DNA of 64,000 bases, taken from NCBI GenBank assembly GCA_036346395.1, contig CM070604.1:40079662-40143661 (forward strand). The letters run 5' to 3'. Below the pieces are notes generated by a model that saw nothing but the letters and a program-made list of their open reading frames with translations, searched no databases and was not told the DNA's origin. The stretch comes from Hsuehochloa calcarea. Lineage: Eukaryota > Streptophyta > Magnoliopsida > Poales > Poaceae. Below, one piece after another: positions 1 to 12,890 of the stretch (its first letter is position 1; each line of letters opens with the position of its first letter). Made by a program: the position numbers and the translations under genes.

Positions 1-94
1 ACCGATACGACGACACGCTTTTCTTGTTCCTTCAACGTCTTCTCCACGGGAACTAACGAGGAGGCCTTCTAAAGCGAAGGATGAGGTGGAGTCA
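1..94 (-). pseudogene. CACTA TNP1-like gene, downstream fragment cut off by an LTR element
   Basis: The minus strand here continues the CACTA gene remnant that resumes at 17193. Removing element A and one copy of its AGTCA duplication joins the two parts in one reading frame. That frame is open except for a single TAG and gives a Lys/Glu-rich, low-complexity stretch. Such hydrophilic linkers are common in plant En/Spm accessory proteins. The window edge hides the rest. The continuity is seen in the sequence; the function is inferred from the part at 17193-18801. Confidence 0.5.
90..94. repeat. Target site duplication AGTCA (left) of LTR element A
   Basis: AGTCA directly precedes the TG that opens the 5' LTR at 95. 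It recurs directly after the CA that closes the 3' LTR at 17192 (copy at 17193-17197). A perfect 5 bp duplication at both outer ends shows the two LTRs belong to one insertion. Confidence 0.9.
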
Positions 95-560
95 TGTAAC
101 GTCCCAAAATTTGGATTTTCAAAAGTCTTTCGAGTAGTTTAGGTCCCTGGAAAATTTCACCAATTTTAATTTAATTAATAAAGCTTAATTGGAATTTTTA
201 TAAAATTAAAAATATTTAATTTGACTAATCTAAACGTCAAATAAATCAAAATCTATTTTATTTGGCTTCCTTGTATTCCCTGGAATTTGCTGGTATTTTT
301 TGAGATTTTTCTGGATTTATTTCCTATTTACTTGATCTCCTGGATTTTTAGCATTTTTATTTAATTCTGATAATTCTGATTTTCTCTCTCCTTTTCCATT
401 GCTACAGTACCGCATGGCACTGTTCACCCACAGGCTACAGTAAATCGCGCGTTGTTCACGTCGGAGCCGAACCGAACGCACAGCAGCCGTGATTTCCGAT
501 CTGTACGCGATTCAGTTTCCAATTAGAAATTCAAACTTCCATATCTTTCTCCTCGGTGCA

Positions 561-567
561 TATAAAT
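561..567 (+). promoter_or_regulatory. LTR A TATA box
   Basis: TATAAAT sits in a conserved context (CTCGGTGCATATAAATGCG). The same context recurs in the 3' LTR (8456) and in the truncated copy (40668, as TATAAAAG). Its conservation across three copies and its position in the first fifth of the LTR fit the U3 promoter of the element. Confidence 0.6.
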
Positions 568-1604
568 GCGAGCTGTCTACGCCCACGCGTCCGTCTCGAT
601 GTCCTCTTGCAATCCCCTGATTTGGTTTCCTCCGAATCGATCTATTTTCGTCGCGGTTCGCATAATACGGAGTTCCTCTCAAAAGTCTTCTCCGGCGAGT
701 TTCTTCTCCATCCGATGTCCGCCGGCCGAACCGTGTGCGGCGTTGGGTTCGCGTCGTCGTGCTCTACATCATGGTCCCAGCCCCTTCGCCCGAACATCGC
801 CGGAGTTCCGCCGTTCGTGACAGTCCAACCGTATTCTTCGTGTTTCTCGCTTCCTCGGTGAGTATTTTCAAAATCCGACCACACCATCGTGTCCGGCTCG
901 TTGTTTCCTTTCCGTTTTGATGCTTCGCCGGTGCCACGCCGCCGCCGGCCACCAGCCACCCCATGCGTATAAATCAATATGTTCATTGTTCGTGGCTGTC
1001 TACGGTGCGTGTGTTCCAGTTTTCGTTTATCTGTTCCTCCGTTCCTGTTGATGTATATGTATACAATACGTGAGTAGTTAGCCTTCTCTGTTATTGTATA
1101 GATGCTAGCCATTTCTATTACTTTTCCTCTAATATTTGCCATTACAAAAATCCTTGTGTCATGAACCTCTGTGCACTGTTCATGTGTACATGCTGTACAT
1201 GTACATGGTCATCTTTGGGTTCGGTTCCTGCTTTTGCATCCTATGCGCATGCCATCTATATACACTGTTCACATATATAATACACAGTTCGGTGACTTTC
1301 TTTACAAATTTTCTCTCTGTTAGTCCATTCACTATCTCATTGCTCTCCCATTCCAGTACCAAGCTGAAGCCACTCTGCACCAGGAACTGGTCGGCCGACT
1401 ACGCCTACTGTTTCTATGTCTTCTTTGTACATGTTCTCCGTTGAAACCGGCTGCTATCAGAAGCCTATCTCTGTCTTTCCGTTCTTCTCGGGGAATTGGC
1501 CCTTTGTCATTGAGTCAATCCAAACCACATATCAATCTCTTTCTCTTTGTTAACTCTCCCTCTCCATAATATATGGACTATTTGTCATCCACACCATCCA
1601 AGCC

Positions 1605-1917
1605 TATGTATGTATATATATGTATATGTATGTATGTATATACATGTATATGTATGTATGAATGCATGTATGCATATGTATGTATATATGTATGTATGCA
1701 TATGTATGTATATACGTGTGTGTGTATATATATATATGTATGTATGTACGTATGTGTATGTATGTACGTACGTACGTATGTATGTATATGTATGTACGTA
1801 TGTATGCATGTATGTGTATGCGTGTACGTACGTATGTATGTATATAGATATATGTATGTATATATGCATGTACATATGTATGTATGTATATGCATGTATA
1901 TGTACGTATGTATATAT
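1605..1917 (+). repeat. Imperfect (TATG)n/(TACG)n microsatellite in the 5' LTR
   Basis: About 310 bp of TATG, TATA, TACG and TGTG units. All six frames stay open because the unit rarely forms stops, which gives spurious Tyr/Val/Cys/Met or His/Thr/Tyr/Ile ORFs. The 3' LTR carries a longer allele at 13137-13521. Confidence 0.95.
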
Positions 1918-3501
1918 CTTCTCTTACTTACATGCGGGTCCCGCGTGTCGGTCAACTCTTGGTCAACCCTTCTCCATGAGCTTGGTCCACCGTGGACTAG
2001 CATATCTCCGTGGATCTGGTCCATAGACCAGTGGCCCACATGTCATTCATCTAAATTCAATATCTATCTTCTAGTACAATTCAATTTCAATTTGGAGTTT
2101 ATTTGATTTGTATTTTTGAATTTAGTTTGTTTTTGCGCTTTCTTTATTGTTAGACGTTGAAGCCCTGGAATCGTCCGAAGGAGCTGAAGATGAAGGAAGT
2201 AGAAGATTGAAGATAAAATAAGACCATCATTGCTATAGCAAGGCAAGTTATACATTTGATCATGTTGTACCCAGTTTTCAAAATTACTTTATTTCAATGT
2301 ATTGCATTCTATTTCAAGTAATTATTTAAATGCTTTTGGGTTTAGTTATTAATCCAAATTGTTATATCCACCTTGTCTATTGTTATGTCATATTCTTTTG
2401 TTACCCTAGGTTGGTTCATTATTAGTTGGTATTATCATAGCACCAACGTGGGTTGGTTAGATACGTGTAGATTTCTTAGCCATGCCACGAGTCATCATTT
2501 CATGTGAGTTGCAAATATAAAGTTGACTAAGTGATTATGGAACTGTGTGATGAAACTGTGTATGCTGTGTGCTATTACTCGTTGATGGCATGTGTTGCAC
2601 TTAATCAATAGGGTGGGAAAAGATTTAGACTAAGGCAAGTGGTGGATTCTGTGTGAATGGTGGAGCCGTGTGCTATAAACTTTGTGAATTTGGGAAAAAA
2701 AACTGGAAGTCTTGCCTTGGTCAATTAAGGACTCCACTTTGTGCGCCATTGAACTGAGCCTTACTGTACGACCACATGTCTAGTATGGGTTGGGCCTAAC
2801 TTAGTAAGTTATAGAGTCTTGACATTGATAACTCAGGTTGTATTTTAAGCTGTGTGATGGGCTGGAGGTGTGATATGTCACATCATGCGGGGCCAGTTCA
2901 TCGCATCCTGTCCGACGATGTATGTCGTAACCAAACGTTGTGTGTATCGGTTGACCAGCAGGAAAGCACATCGGGAGTGTTTATTTATTTTGAATTATGT
3001 TTTAAATCTATTACTTGTATTCAACTTCAAATATTGCATTTCTGCAAAACAACCACAGAAGCCATTCCTTTGGAATAAGCCATAATCTATAAATTGCATT
3101 CTGTGGTATGACTTGCGAGTACGGTGTGTACTCATACTTGCTATAAACAATCAACAGAAGTGGAAGAATCATCAGTCAACAAGGTCTACTTCTAGGATCG
3201 TGGAGAACTAGGTCGCGCTACCCCAGTCGATTGCCTGTGGGCATATGGATGGGCTTCACTGAAGTTATTCCGTTACGTTCCGCTGCAGTTTTATTGAGCT
3301 ATTTGTCTTCTAAGATATTAATTATAAGCTTTGACCTTAAGGTCTTACTCTGATAAATATTGTTATTTGTTTATTTGTTAGTCATTTGTGCATATGGAAT
3401 TGTTATTTCATCGATGTTACCACTGTGTGCACTAGCGTGATCCTGGACTAGTGCAGTATACACAGAGGGTTCAGATTTGCATATTTGGGTCCCGACTGAG
3501 G

Positions 3502-3513
3502 TGGTATCGGATC
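3502..3513 (+). other. Primer-binding site of element A (initiator tRNA-Met type)
   Basis: TGGTATCGGATCC lies four bases after the 5' LTR. It resembles the TGGTATCAGAGC site complementary to the 3' end of initiator tRNA-Met, with mismatches. The position right after the LTR supports the call; the mismatches fit an old element. Confidence 0.65.
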
Positions 3514-4231
3514 CATATCGCCTGTAGGTCATGACCTTAGTTAGAATGACCGTGTTTTAGGAAAAATTCAAAACTTATTTTACAAATGAAAAACCTTAAT
3601 GATGTGCTATTCTCATCTTATCTAAATTCTATATTCTTCCACTATATTCATTTCTTATCTATATTCTTTCTCACTATTTTGAGTATTAAATTGGACTCGC
3701 TTCCCTCATAACTTCCATAGTATTCGTTATCTGTGCCAAATGTCTCGATGGATGTCCAAGAGCTGTTTTGAGCAACTCTTTGAAGACCATGCAACCAACA
3801 ACAACATATCAACATCTCTCCAAGTGTTCAAGACAAGTTTGTCGTAAGAATTTAAGACCAAGAAGAAGTTGTACGTCGCCCCTGTCTCTCTTTAAGATTC
3901 GCCTGCAAGGATCGCAAGTAGTCAACGTTTGATGAAGACAGTGACCAGTTCGAGTTTTCTTCTGACCAGCCATATAGGATAGATCAGTGTTGGTTCCTCC
4001 TGTGTGTTGAGCCAAGTCGCCCAGTTAAATTAGAGTTTAATCGATTAGACGATTAGATTTTTGTTTTCCTTCTTCTGTGTGTGGTTTGGTTGTGAGTTTT
4101 ATGCTTCTTAATAGCTTTTCGGCTATTTCTGTGTTCCTTGGTGTTCTTGGGTTAAACTTGTTCCCTTAGTAGATTGTCTACCCTTACCTTATGTTTTTCC
4201 CTCTCATCTATTAGCCTTGGTCAGCCAGCAG
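3514..4231 (+). other. Untranslated leader of element A, no gene
   Basis: This is an AT-rich stretch between primer site and gag with no open frame of note and no recognised repeat. It is read as the 5' leader of the retroelement transcript. Confidence 0.45.
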
Positions 4232-5535
4232 ATGAAGAGCTCCAGTAAAGCTAACATTGTCAGTAATCTTGAGACAGTATGTGCTAGTTCAGATCTTGAC
4301 AATCCCAATGGACAGTTGTCAGTACCATGAGAAGCAAATCCACTCATGAACGCGATGATGCAGAACATGAACAACATGATGACCCAACAGAATCAGACCA
4401 TAGCTACCTTGGCCAATTTGTTGAATCAAAATAATCAAGCAAGTTGTCGTTCCATCACCAGTGTCAGTACGAGAGCGGACGTTAACCAACAACTATCTCC
4501 AGTGCTAGTAGTGACACATCAGAGCCTAAACCAGTCTTCCGTCACACAGAATCAGCTCATGCCAGCAACGATGCAACCGTCAGATAATAGTAACTTTTGC
4601 AAGGATGCACAACTCGTTGCCATCCCAATGTCACGTTCTCAGTTCGAGTTTGTGAAGTTCATGATGACCAAACTTCCTATCTTTGAAGAATTTGTCAAGC
4701 TCAAGAATGCAGAATCTTGGATTCGCACCATAGAAGAGAAGTTAATTGTTGTGCAATACAATGATAACGAGAAAGTTTTCTATGCTGCTCATCAATTGGA
4801 AAGAGTTGCATTACATTGGTGGAAAAACTTTCGCGCCACCCATCAGGACAAGTAGACCATCATTTGGTCAGAGTTTCCCCCAACTTTTCGTCAGCAGTAT
4901 CCAACATCAAATAAGAGTGATCAAGAGAAACTTGCTATTCCAAAATCCTACATCCAAATCTAGCCATTGTAAGTTGAAGTTCTGCCAGCCAGATAAGTTA
5001 GAATATCGTGTATGTACCCGTTGTGGAGAAATAGACCATAGTATCGATGAGCACAATATCAATGGTTCCAGTTGCAAAGGGAACTATTCTAATGGAGAAT
5101 GTCCAGTGAGTAAGATCATATGTTTCTTATGTGAAGGCGATGATCATTGTCCGAGTCAGTGCCCTATGTATTCAGTGTTGACTTCTGCAATACAATGTTA
5201 GTGAGAAAATTTCCGAGCCGAAGTCAGAGCTTTAGCAAAAGAAGGCAAACCATTATCAGTGCAAGATATGTCATCTGAAGAATCGTAAAAGCAGAATGTT
5301 GACTTTAGTAACCAGCCTCGAAAGAGAGGCAAGCCAATATCGCTAGTAGAGTGTTTCGAGTGTGGTAAGCAAGACCACTATACCAAGAGATGCCCTGCAA
5401 AGCGACAAGCTTCAACCCTCAAGGAGGATAGTCATTCTGCCATAGCCCTGTCAGAAAAAGTCGCAGGATTCGACACGTTTATGCTACAACTGTCTTGGAA
5501 AAGGCCACAACATGAACCAGTATCCTCAGAAGAAC
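4232..5535 (+). pseudogene. Decayed gag of element A (capsid domain plus zinc knuckles)
   Basis: The frame opens at ATG 4232, with a TGA at about 4328 and re-opening at ATG 4346. The segment 4630-4850 resembles the plant Retrotrans_gag capsid domain: a 'W-x-R-x-I-E-x-K' helix, then 'A-x-H-Q-L-x-x-x-A-x-x-W-W'. A TAG at 4853 and frame changes follow. Three nucleic-acid-binding knuckles come next: CFLC...H...C near 5120-5165, CFEC...H...C near 5355-5400, and a third near 5485-5520 with its last Cys replaced by Tyr. An intact gag would coat and package the element RNA. Here the product is broken by several stops. Confidence 0.75.
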
Positions 5536-6759
5536 CAGCCACTCACTCCAGATGCCAGAATGTCAGAAGTCGTTTCGGTCAAGCTTGTAACACCCAGAGC
5601 AGATGGTAATGCAGCAGGATCCGTTTGCCCAACGAAGCAGTTAAAGAAGAGACGTTTGAACGATGATGTTATCAAGAAAGCCTAGATTAAAGATACCAGA
5701 TTATGCAGTTGTCATTGCAAGTGACCTATACAGCATGCAACCAGATCAGAAGTCAAGTTTGTCTTTGACTTGGTACCGTGATCGACCAACTCGTAAGGAT
5801 GTACATCAGGGATGAGATATGGCAAAAGTTGCCAATGAGTTGCAAAAATGATACCGCAGAGCTGATGACTTTCTCAGATAAAGGCAGTGTCGAATCAAGT
5901 TCGTCAGCTTGGCAAGCACCAATGTTGTTTATAAAGTAAATTGTTAGCATGAGGATGTGCGAGAATTTCAGTGTATTCAAGAGCTAATCCCCAGAACCTC
6001 AGAATCAGCCTGTTTGAGATATGAGAAAGAACTACAGTTTTTCCCAGGATCGTCCGTGAACAAGATAGTGTCAGCAGAAGATCAGTAAGACAGTCATTTC
6101 AAGATAGTCAAGACCCCATCGTTGTTAAAGACAAGTTCACCAGATCACCAGAAGTGAGCTAAGTCAGCGAGAGTTTCAGAAAAGATCGATCACTGCTCCA
6201 GTGTTTGTACTACCAGCTACTTGAAAGAAACTTGATACCTTTGTCGCGGAACATCCAAGAATTTGTGTGTTAAGAAGTCTCGCTAGCACTTTCTAACAGC
6301 TAAAGTTTCAAGCAGTGAATTATTCTAATCACAATTCAGAGTTTGCTATCATAGAGCATTAAAGATGGTTTTATTGGATTAAGAACCATGACGTCGGAGT
6401 CTGTTCCCTCAGTTCAGATCAGTATAGTGGCAGATGCCTCGAATCGAAAGAGCTACAGTAAGAACTTGTTGGTCAAGTCTTGTCAGCTAAAGTTACCTGT
6501 GAAACCCAGAAGCCGAATCGTGAGTTAGTTGCAGAAGGATATCGATTGAACCTCAGAGTTTGAACTGACGCTAGAAAGTCAGTGTTGAGAAGACAATAAG
6601 ATGATAGTTTTATCAAGGAAATCAGTGCTCACGTGAAGTAAGGTAAAGCGTGAGAACCCGCTGAAGGTGAACCAAATGATCCACGAATCAATGAGCATGT
6701 CTGCATTTTGCTCAGAAGAAATTTAAGTTGTTGATGTCCAAACCAACATTTGAGTGCAA
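5536..6759 (+). other. Decayed pol region of element A, no domain recognised
   Basis: By position this should hold protease and reverse transcriptase. I found neither a D-S/T-G protease motif nor a YxDD motif in any frame. Stops are dense. The region is either strongly degenerate or partly deleted, which would explain the short interior. Confidence 0.4.
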
Positions 6760-7330
6760 GTATTCCATTTCCCTGAAAGTACCAAGGTGTACAAGGATCT
6801 CAAAGCTGGATTGTGGTAATCCAATATAAGGCAAAAGTCACAGAATATGTTACCATGTGTTCGGTATATCAGAAAGTCGGTTAGTATGTCAAAGGCCAGT
6901 CAGAGTACCCCCTATCTTTGAGAATTCAAGCATGGATTGTCCCAGGACCAAATCAAGATGTAATTTCTTGAAAAGTGATTGCTGATCGTTTGACAGAAAT
7001 TCCCGCTTCATACCTGTCAATATCACCTTGTTTGGAGGCCGTCTAGCAGTGTGGTATACAACCGAAGTGTATACGACAGAGATGGTATTCGCTGGAAATT
7101 GGTCTAGTATCAGATCGACAGAGATTGTCAGTTTGCACGATGTGTCAGAAGGAGTTAGTGTCAAACCAAGGATCCCAGTGTACCTCGTATTAGAGACAGA
7201 GTGTGTATGCAGCTTTGGATGCTCGTTTAAATATCAGTATTGTGTATAACCCTGAATCAGTGGGCAGACTGAAAGAGTGAGTTTGTGCTTTAACTCATAA
7301 TACCAAGTCGAGCAAGTAAGTGTTGTGTGC
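6760..7330 (+). pseudogene. Decayed Ty3/gypsy integrase of element A
   Basis: Near 6764-6860 a frame reads like the gypsy integrase zinc region ('H-x-x-x-x-T-K-x-Y-K-D-L-K'). A stretch near 6985-7160 resembles the core that begins 'D-R-L-T'. Near 7210-7270 there is a 'LDARLN...YNPES-x-G' segment matching the 'LGTRLDFSTAFHPQTDGQSE' part of chromovirus-type integrases. Stops and frame changes interrupt all parts. The match is by eye to the family pattern, so the lineage within gypsy is not certain. Confidence 0.55.
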
Positions 7331-7977
7331 AGAGTTCCCCTACAATACCAGATGTCAGCCAGTTCGCAATGGTCACCATTTGAAGTTCGCAATGGTTGAT
7401 CGTGTGAGTCGTCGCTCATCTATAAGCAGATCAGATCACAAAGTATGAGGATTTTGTATTAATCATGAAGCAGAATGCCAAATGTCTTTAGTCCTAAAGG
7501 GATTGTAAGTAGCCCAGTTCAAGTAGAAAAACTATATTGTGTATGTTAATTATCACCCTCGCAGTCATGTTTATCTTCAAGATACATGTCGAAGTTCTGT
7601 GTTAAGAAGTTGCGACAGAGGTAATAGAGGTGTGTCGATCAATTCAAGATTATAAAGCTCATAAGAAGAGTTAGTTTGTCAACCTGAATTACCAGTTAGC
7701 AGCAAGATTTCCTCAGCTCCAGAGTATCTTCGAGAATTAATCAAGCAGTTACTGTTAGAAGCAATCGAGTTGCTAGAAGTCTTTTCATGTGAAGAGCTAG
7801 TTTGTCAAGTTTTCGTTGAAGCGAGGAGATCAGCAAGAAGTAAGATGTTTATGTCGTAAGTGTTCAGAAAAATAGTTTCGTCAGAGTCAAAGCTGTTCGA
7901 AAGCAAGAAGCGAACCCGAAGGCTGAGTTCCGTAACCTTTTTTATAGCCAGCCTGAATCTCTGGGATGAGATTCTTT
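7331..7977 (+). other. 3' internal remnant of element A, no gene recognised
   Basis: Stop-rich sequence between the integrase remnant and the polypurine tract. In chromovirus-like elements this would be the integrase C-terminus. No chromodomain could be recognised. Confidence 0.35.
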
Positions 7978-7990
7978 TAAGGGGGAGGTT
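7978..7990 (+). other. Polypurine tract of element A
   Basis: AAGGGGGAGG followed by TTT lies immediately upstream of the 3' LTR start (TGTAAC at 7991). This is the expected primer for plus-strand DNA synthesis. Confidence 0.8.
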
Positions 7991-9900
7991 TGTAACGTCC
8001 CAAAATTTGGCTTTTCAAAAATCTTTCAAGTAATTTAGGTCCTTGGAAAATTTCACTAATTTTATTTGAATAAAAAAAGCTTAATTAGAATTTTTCTAAA
8101 CTAAAAATATTTAATTTGACTAATATAAACATCAAATAAATCAAAATCTATTTTATTTGGCTTCCTTGTATTCCTTCGAATTGTCTTGTATTTTTTGAAA
8201 TTTTTTTGAATTTATTTCCTATTTACTTGATCTCCTTGATTTTCAGCCTTTTTATTTAATTCTGAAAATTCCGATTTTCTCTCTCCTTTTCCGTTGCTAC
8301 ATCACCGCATGGCACTGTTCACCCACATGCTACAGTAAATCGCGCACTGTTCACGTCGGAGCCGAACAGAACGCACAGCAGCCGTGATTTCCGATCTGTA
8401 CGCGATTCAGTTTCCAATTTGAAATTCAAACTTCCATATCTTTCTCCTCGGTGCATATAAATGCGAGCCTTCTACGCCCACGCGTCCGTCTCGACGTCCT
8501 CTTGCAATACCCTGATTTGATTTCCTCCGAATCGATCTATTTTCTTCGCGGTTCGCAGAATGCGGAGTTCCTCCCAAAAGTCTTCTCCTGCGAGTTTCTC
8601 CTTCATCCGACGTTCGCCGGTCGAACCGTCTGCGGCGTTGGGTTCACATCGTCGTGCTCTACATCATGGTGCCAGCCCCTTCGCCCGAAGATCGCCGGAG
8701 TTCCGCCGTCCGTGACAGTCCAACCGTATTCTTCGCGTTTCTCGCTTCCTCGGTTCGTGGCTGTCTACGGTGCGTGTGTTCCAGTTTTCGTTTCTCTATT
8801 CCTCTGTTCCTGTTGATGTATATGTATACAATACGTGAGTTGTTAGCTATGCTAGCCTTTTCTATTACTTTTTCTCTAATCTTTGCCATTACAAAAATAC
8901 TTGCGCCGTGAACCTCTGTGCATTGTTCATGTGTACATGCTGTACATGTACATGGTCATCTTTGGGTTCGGTTCCTGATTTTGCATCCTATGCGCATGCC
9001 ATCTATATACACTGTTCACATATATAATACACAGTTCGGTGACTTCCTTTACAATTTTTCTCTCTATTAGTCCATTCACTATCTCAATGCTTTCCCATTC
9101 TAGTACCAAGCCGAAGCCACTCTACACCACACAACGATAGAAAAGCTCATCACAGACGGTTTTTGAATTGTCTGAAATTTTATGTCTGTGATAACAGACG
9201 GTTGAAAAACCGTCTGTGATAAGTCTTATCACAGACGGTTCGAACCACGAACCGTTTGTTATTATGTAGTATCACAGACGGTTCCAACCACGAATCGTCT
9301 GTGATTCTGTAGTATCACAGACGGTTCGTGGTTGGAACCATTTGTGATAAGTCTTTAGACCTAATTAATTTTTATTATATTTTCAGCTAGCCTCAGGAAT
9401 TGCTAGCCATGCCATCTGAAAACTAGCAAGCAGAAACATATCACTGATAATTGTTGACAACTCAAAGTGATCATTTAACTCAAAATCAATTACAAAAGAA
9501 TGTTTCAAGTATATATTATCGCTAGAGTTACAAATTGAATTACAACCAGTCAAAGTGAAGTAAAATATTGAATCAATTATTTCGAGGTCGTTCATCGGTG
9601 TCGATGGCGTGAAACTCTCTGGTGGTGTTAACTATGCCTGCCTTGATGAAGACGCAGAGCTCCCCTCGAACGTGCGTGACCTGGTCCATCTCGAGTGCAT
9701 TTAACTCTATGTTCAAGCCTGTCGCTAGCAGGAGTAAAGTAGTAAGCATATATATTTAAATTTATAATTAGGAAATAATTATTACGAGATTGACAAACCT
9801 TGGGATCGTGCGTCCTAGAAGCAATCAATAGCTGCATATGATGGCATACGTAGAATGCGATAGGTGATCTCGTTTTTCTTTGGCCTTTGCAAAATAGAAT

Positions 9901-9903
<3 letters not shown>

Positions 9904-9953
<50 letters not shown>
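9904..9953. repeat. (TA)n microsatellite
   Basis: An uninterrupted run of TA dinucleotides about 50 bp long inside the nested CACTA element. Confidence 0.95.
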
Positions 9954-9958
<5 letters not shown>

Positions 9959-11079
9959 GTTAGTTCGAGACGTAATATTACGGAGTATGATATATGATTA
10001 TTGTGTTGTAGCGCGTACCGGAAATCGCATCCTGTGAGTCAGTGTGGTGCTCGTTCCCTTGTATAAACCTCCCTCGGCAACATAGCCGATGATGAGCGCC
10101 TACATGATTCAAAAAGTTATCCTTGTCCATTTCAAACGAAGGAAGACTACAATAGAGTTATGTGCGGAGGAAATGAACATACCTGTCGAGTATTCCTTTA
10201 AGAAGGGTGAAGTTGTGGTCGTTGTTTTTTTAGTCGACCTCTTTCTCTCTCTTTTTTTTTGTTGGGTTCCTTCTTATATGGACGACAAGAAAATCTCATT
10301 AGCATCAAATCTCTGTAATTTGATCACTGATTTTAGCTACCGTGGTCCAATCTTATCGTCAACGACTATGAGCAGTGGTTTGGAGAAGGTACACTGCACC
10401 AACTGCCATAGTAATTCATCGATGTTTCAGCTTTCTCCCTAAGTCAAATTCAAACCTAGGCATGTGGGAGTTGGAATTTAAATTCGTTGTCCCATAACTT
10501 GTTTTTACACCAATGGATTGTTCTAAATGAATGGCTATAGTCTAAAAACACACGGTAACATTACCTTTTAGTATAACACATTAGGATACATGCATGCATG
10601 GCTTAAGTCACGACAAATGACTTAGATCTGTTGCTCTTTTTCTAAACAACAATTTCCTCTCAATTCTTACCCTCACCTTGTTTAAAATGATAGAAGTTGG
10701 ACTCTCCCCATCCCAAATAAATTCTCATGTCCAACAACCAAACAAAAGATTTAATATCCATTCACCCCGGTGCGCAAGGGCATGAGGGAGGAGAGAGGAT
10801 GCTCACCAAGCCTTCGGTGGAGGCGGGGGTGCACCGGAGCGGGCCGGCGACGGGAGCCGAGGCGGTCGGAGGGGAGGCGCATGGCTGGCTTGCGGGGATG
10901 GCCGAGGGCGGTAGGGCGAAGCTTCCAATGGCACCGAATCGGCCAGAGGAGCACCGGTGGCCGGAACGGGGGAGGCGGCGTTGGGTGGCGCCGGATTGGG
11001 GGAGGCGGCGTTGGCGATTCTGGGAAGTGTTAAGAACTAGGGCAACAATTCGAGCGGAGCACTTATATAGACTAACATC

Positions 11080-12410
11080 ACAGACGGTTCTTTAATAGAT
11101 CCGTCTGTGATGTTATAGTTATTACAGACGGTTCTATTAAAGAATCGTCTGTAATAACTATAACATCACAGACGGTTCTATTAAACAACCGTCTGTGATA
11201 ACTTAAACATCACGAGCGGTTCTTTAATGGAGCCGTCGTGATGTGAATAATCGATCGTGCCGTTGATATCCAAATCGGACGATTCAAGTGAGCAGGCGTC
11301 GGTTGGTCCGATCGGCCACTCAATCCAGGTCGTTGATATCCAAATCGGACAGTTCAAGTGAAAGGGGTGATCGGCCGGTCCGATCGGCCACCCAATCCAG
11401 GCCGTGATCTCCAAATCGGACGGCTCGGATCGAGAGCGGAAGGCCCGAGTGTTCGAAGTGCGAGATGCGGGTGGAGGATCTCCATCGGACGGATCACATA
11501 CGACGCGGTTAGGCGGTTGAGCTGAACCACGAGACTCGAGTCGGAGTCTGACTCGAGTTCGAGCGCGAGGAACAGTGATTTATCACAGACGATTCTATTA
11601 AAGAACCGTATGTGATAACTATAACATCACAGACGGTTCTATAATAGAACAGTCTGCGATTATTTATCACAGACGGTTCTATTAAAGAACCGTCCGTGAT
11701 AACCCTAAACATCACAGACGGTTCTTTAATATAGCTGTCTGTGATGTGAGTAATCAATCCAGACCGTTGATATCCAAATCGGATAGTTCAAGTGAACGGG
11801 GCCATCGGTCGGTCCGATCGGCCACTCAATCCAGGCCGTTGATATCCAAATCGGACAGTTCAAGTGAAAGGGGCGATCGGCCGGTTCGATCGGCCACTCA
11901 ATCCAGGCTGTGATCTCCAAATCGGACAGCTCGGATCCAGGAGCGGGAAGGCCCGAGTGGTCCGAACGGGTACGAGATCTGGACTGGAGGATCTCCATCG
12001 GATGGCTCACACACGACACGGTTAGGCGGTTGAGCTGAACCGCGAGACTCGGGTTCGAGCCCGAGGAACAGTGATTTATTACAGACGGTTCTATTAAAGA
12101 ACCGTCTGTGATAACTATAACATCACAGACGGTTCTTTAATAAAACAACCTGTGATTATTTATCACAGACGGTTATATTAAAGAACCGTCTGTGATAACC
12201 CTAAACATTACAGATGGTTCTTTATTGTAGCCGTCTGTGATGTGAGTAATCAATCCAGGCCGTTGATATCCAAATCGGACAGTTCAAGTGAACGGGGCGA
12301 TCGGCCGGTCCGATCGGCCACTCAATCCAGGATGTTGATATCCAAATCGGACAGTTCAAGTGAAAGGGGCGATCGGCGGGTCCGATCGGCCACTCAATCC
12401 AGGCTTTGGG
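11080..12410. repeat. CACTA subterminal repeat block with two kinds of tandem unit
   Basis: Two motifs alternate. One is a near-palindrome built from TCACAGACGGTT and its complement around a short TTAAAGAA-type centre. The other is a roughly 75 bp unit with 'GTTGATATCCAAATCGGA' and 'CGATCGGCC' cores that recurs at about 11265, 11330, 11760, 11830, 12260 and 12330. The whole block (palindromes, then paired 75 bp units, then an 'ATCTCCATCGGA' segment) appears about three times, so it grew by segmental duplication of 400-500 bp. Confidence 0.8.
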
Positions 12411-12720
12411 ATTTTGAATTGAAAGGTTGAGATGATTTGGGAATTTCCAGAGGTAGCTCCACAGCTCTAAAAATTCTGAAATTTTTACGGAGTGATTCTG
12501 ACTTCAATATCAACCGTGTATGAATTTTCCAGAATTTCTCATCCAGTGCATTGCCCGCTAGAAAATTCACAAGCTGTTGGACAGGGGATTTGACCAGGGA
12601 GCCAACAGGTTTGACCAGTCCAAGAAATAGCAAATAATTTCTAAAAATTATGAAATTTCTCAGGGAGGTTACCCAGATGATCGAGAATTTAGGAAAAATA
12701 TTTCCCGAGGATGATAAATA

Positions 12721-12890
12721 AGTATCACAGACGGTTCTTTATATGAACCATCTGTGTTCCGCAATAGTTCATATAAAGAACCGTCTGTGATACTTATTTA
12801 TCACAGACGGTTAACGAAGAACCGTCTGTTATAATTTTATCACAGATGGTTCCTTTTCCAAAGGAACCGTCTGTGATGGGGTGTTTAGTA
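12721..12890. repeat. Right subterminal hairpins of the nested CACTA element
   Basis: TCACAGACGGTT and its complement recur here at about 12723, 12775-12812 and 12835-12875. Several pairs face each other and can fold into stems of 15 bp or more, just inside the right terminus at 12910. Confidence 0.8.

Larger units (their letters stand above)
95..3497 (+). repeat. 5' LTR of element A
   Basis: The LTR opens with TGTAACGTCCCAAAATTTGG and closes with ATTTGGGTCCCGAC plus T, where other copies have A. It is about 3.4 kb and repeats at 7991-17192 with insertions. Partial relatives lie at 40244, 49541, 53139 (minus) and 54544. It contains a TATA box near 561, a TATG-type microsatellite and a GC-rich leader. 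It encodes no credible protein. The many short ORFs in it are by-products of base composition. Confidence 0.9.

Noticed and set aside
1547..2106. Long overlapping ORFs on both strands (150-177 codons) rich in Tyr, Val, Cys, Met or His, Thr
   Set aside because: They are translations of the TATG/TACG microsatellite, which rarely forms stop codons.
10089..10442. 117-codon ORF inside the nested CACTA element
   Set aside because: Low-complexity hydrophobic middle, no family resemblance, no conservation evidence. Left as unassigned sequence of the element.
10727..11095. GC-rich ORFs on both strands
   Set aside because: Gly/Arg/Trp-rich translations explained by composition; at most part of a CACTA first exon.
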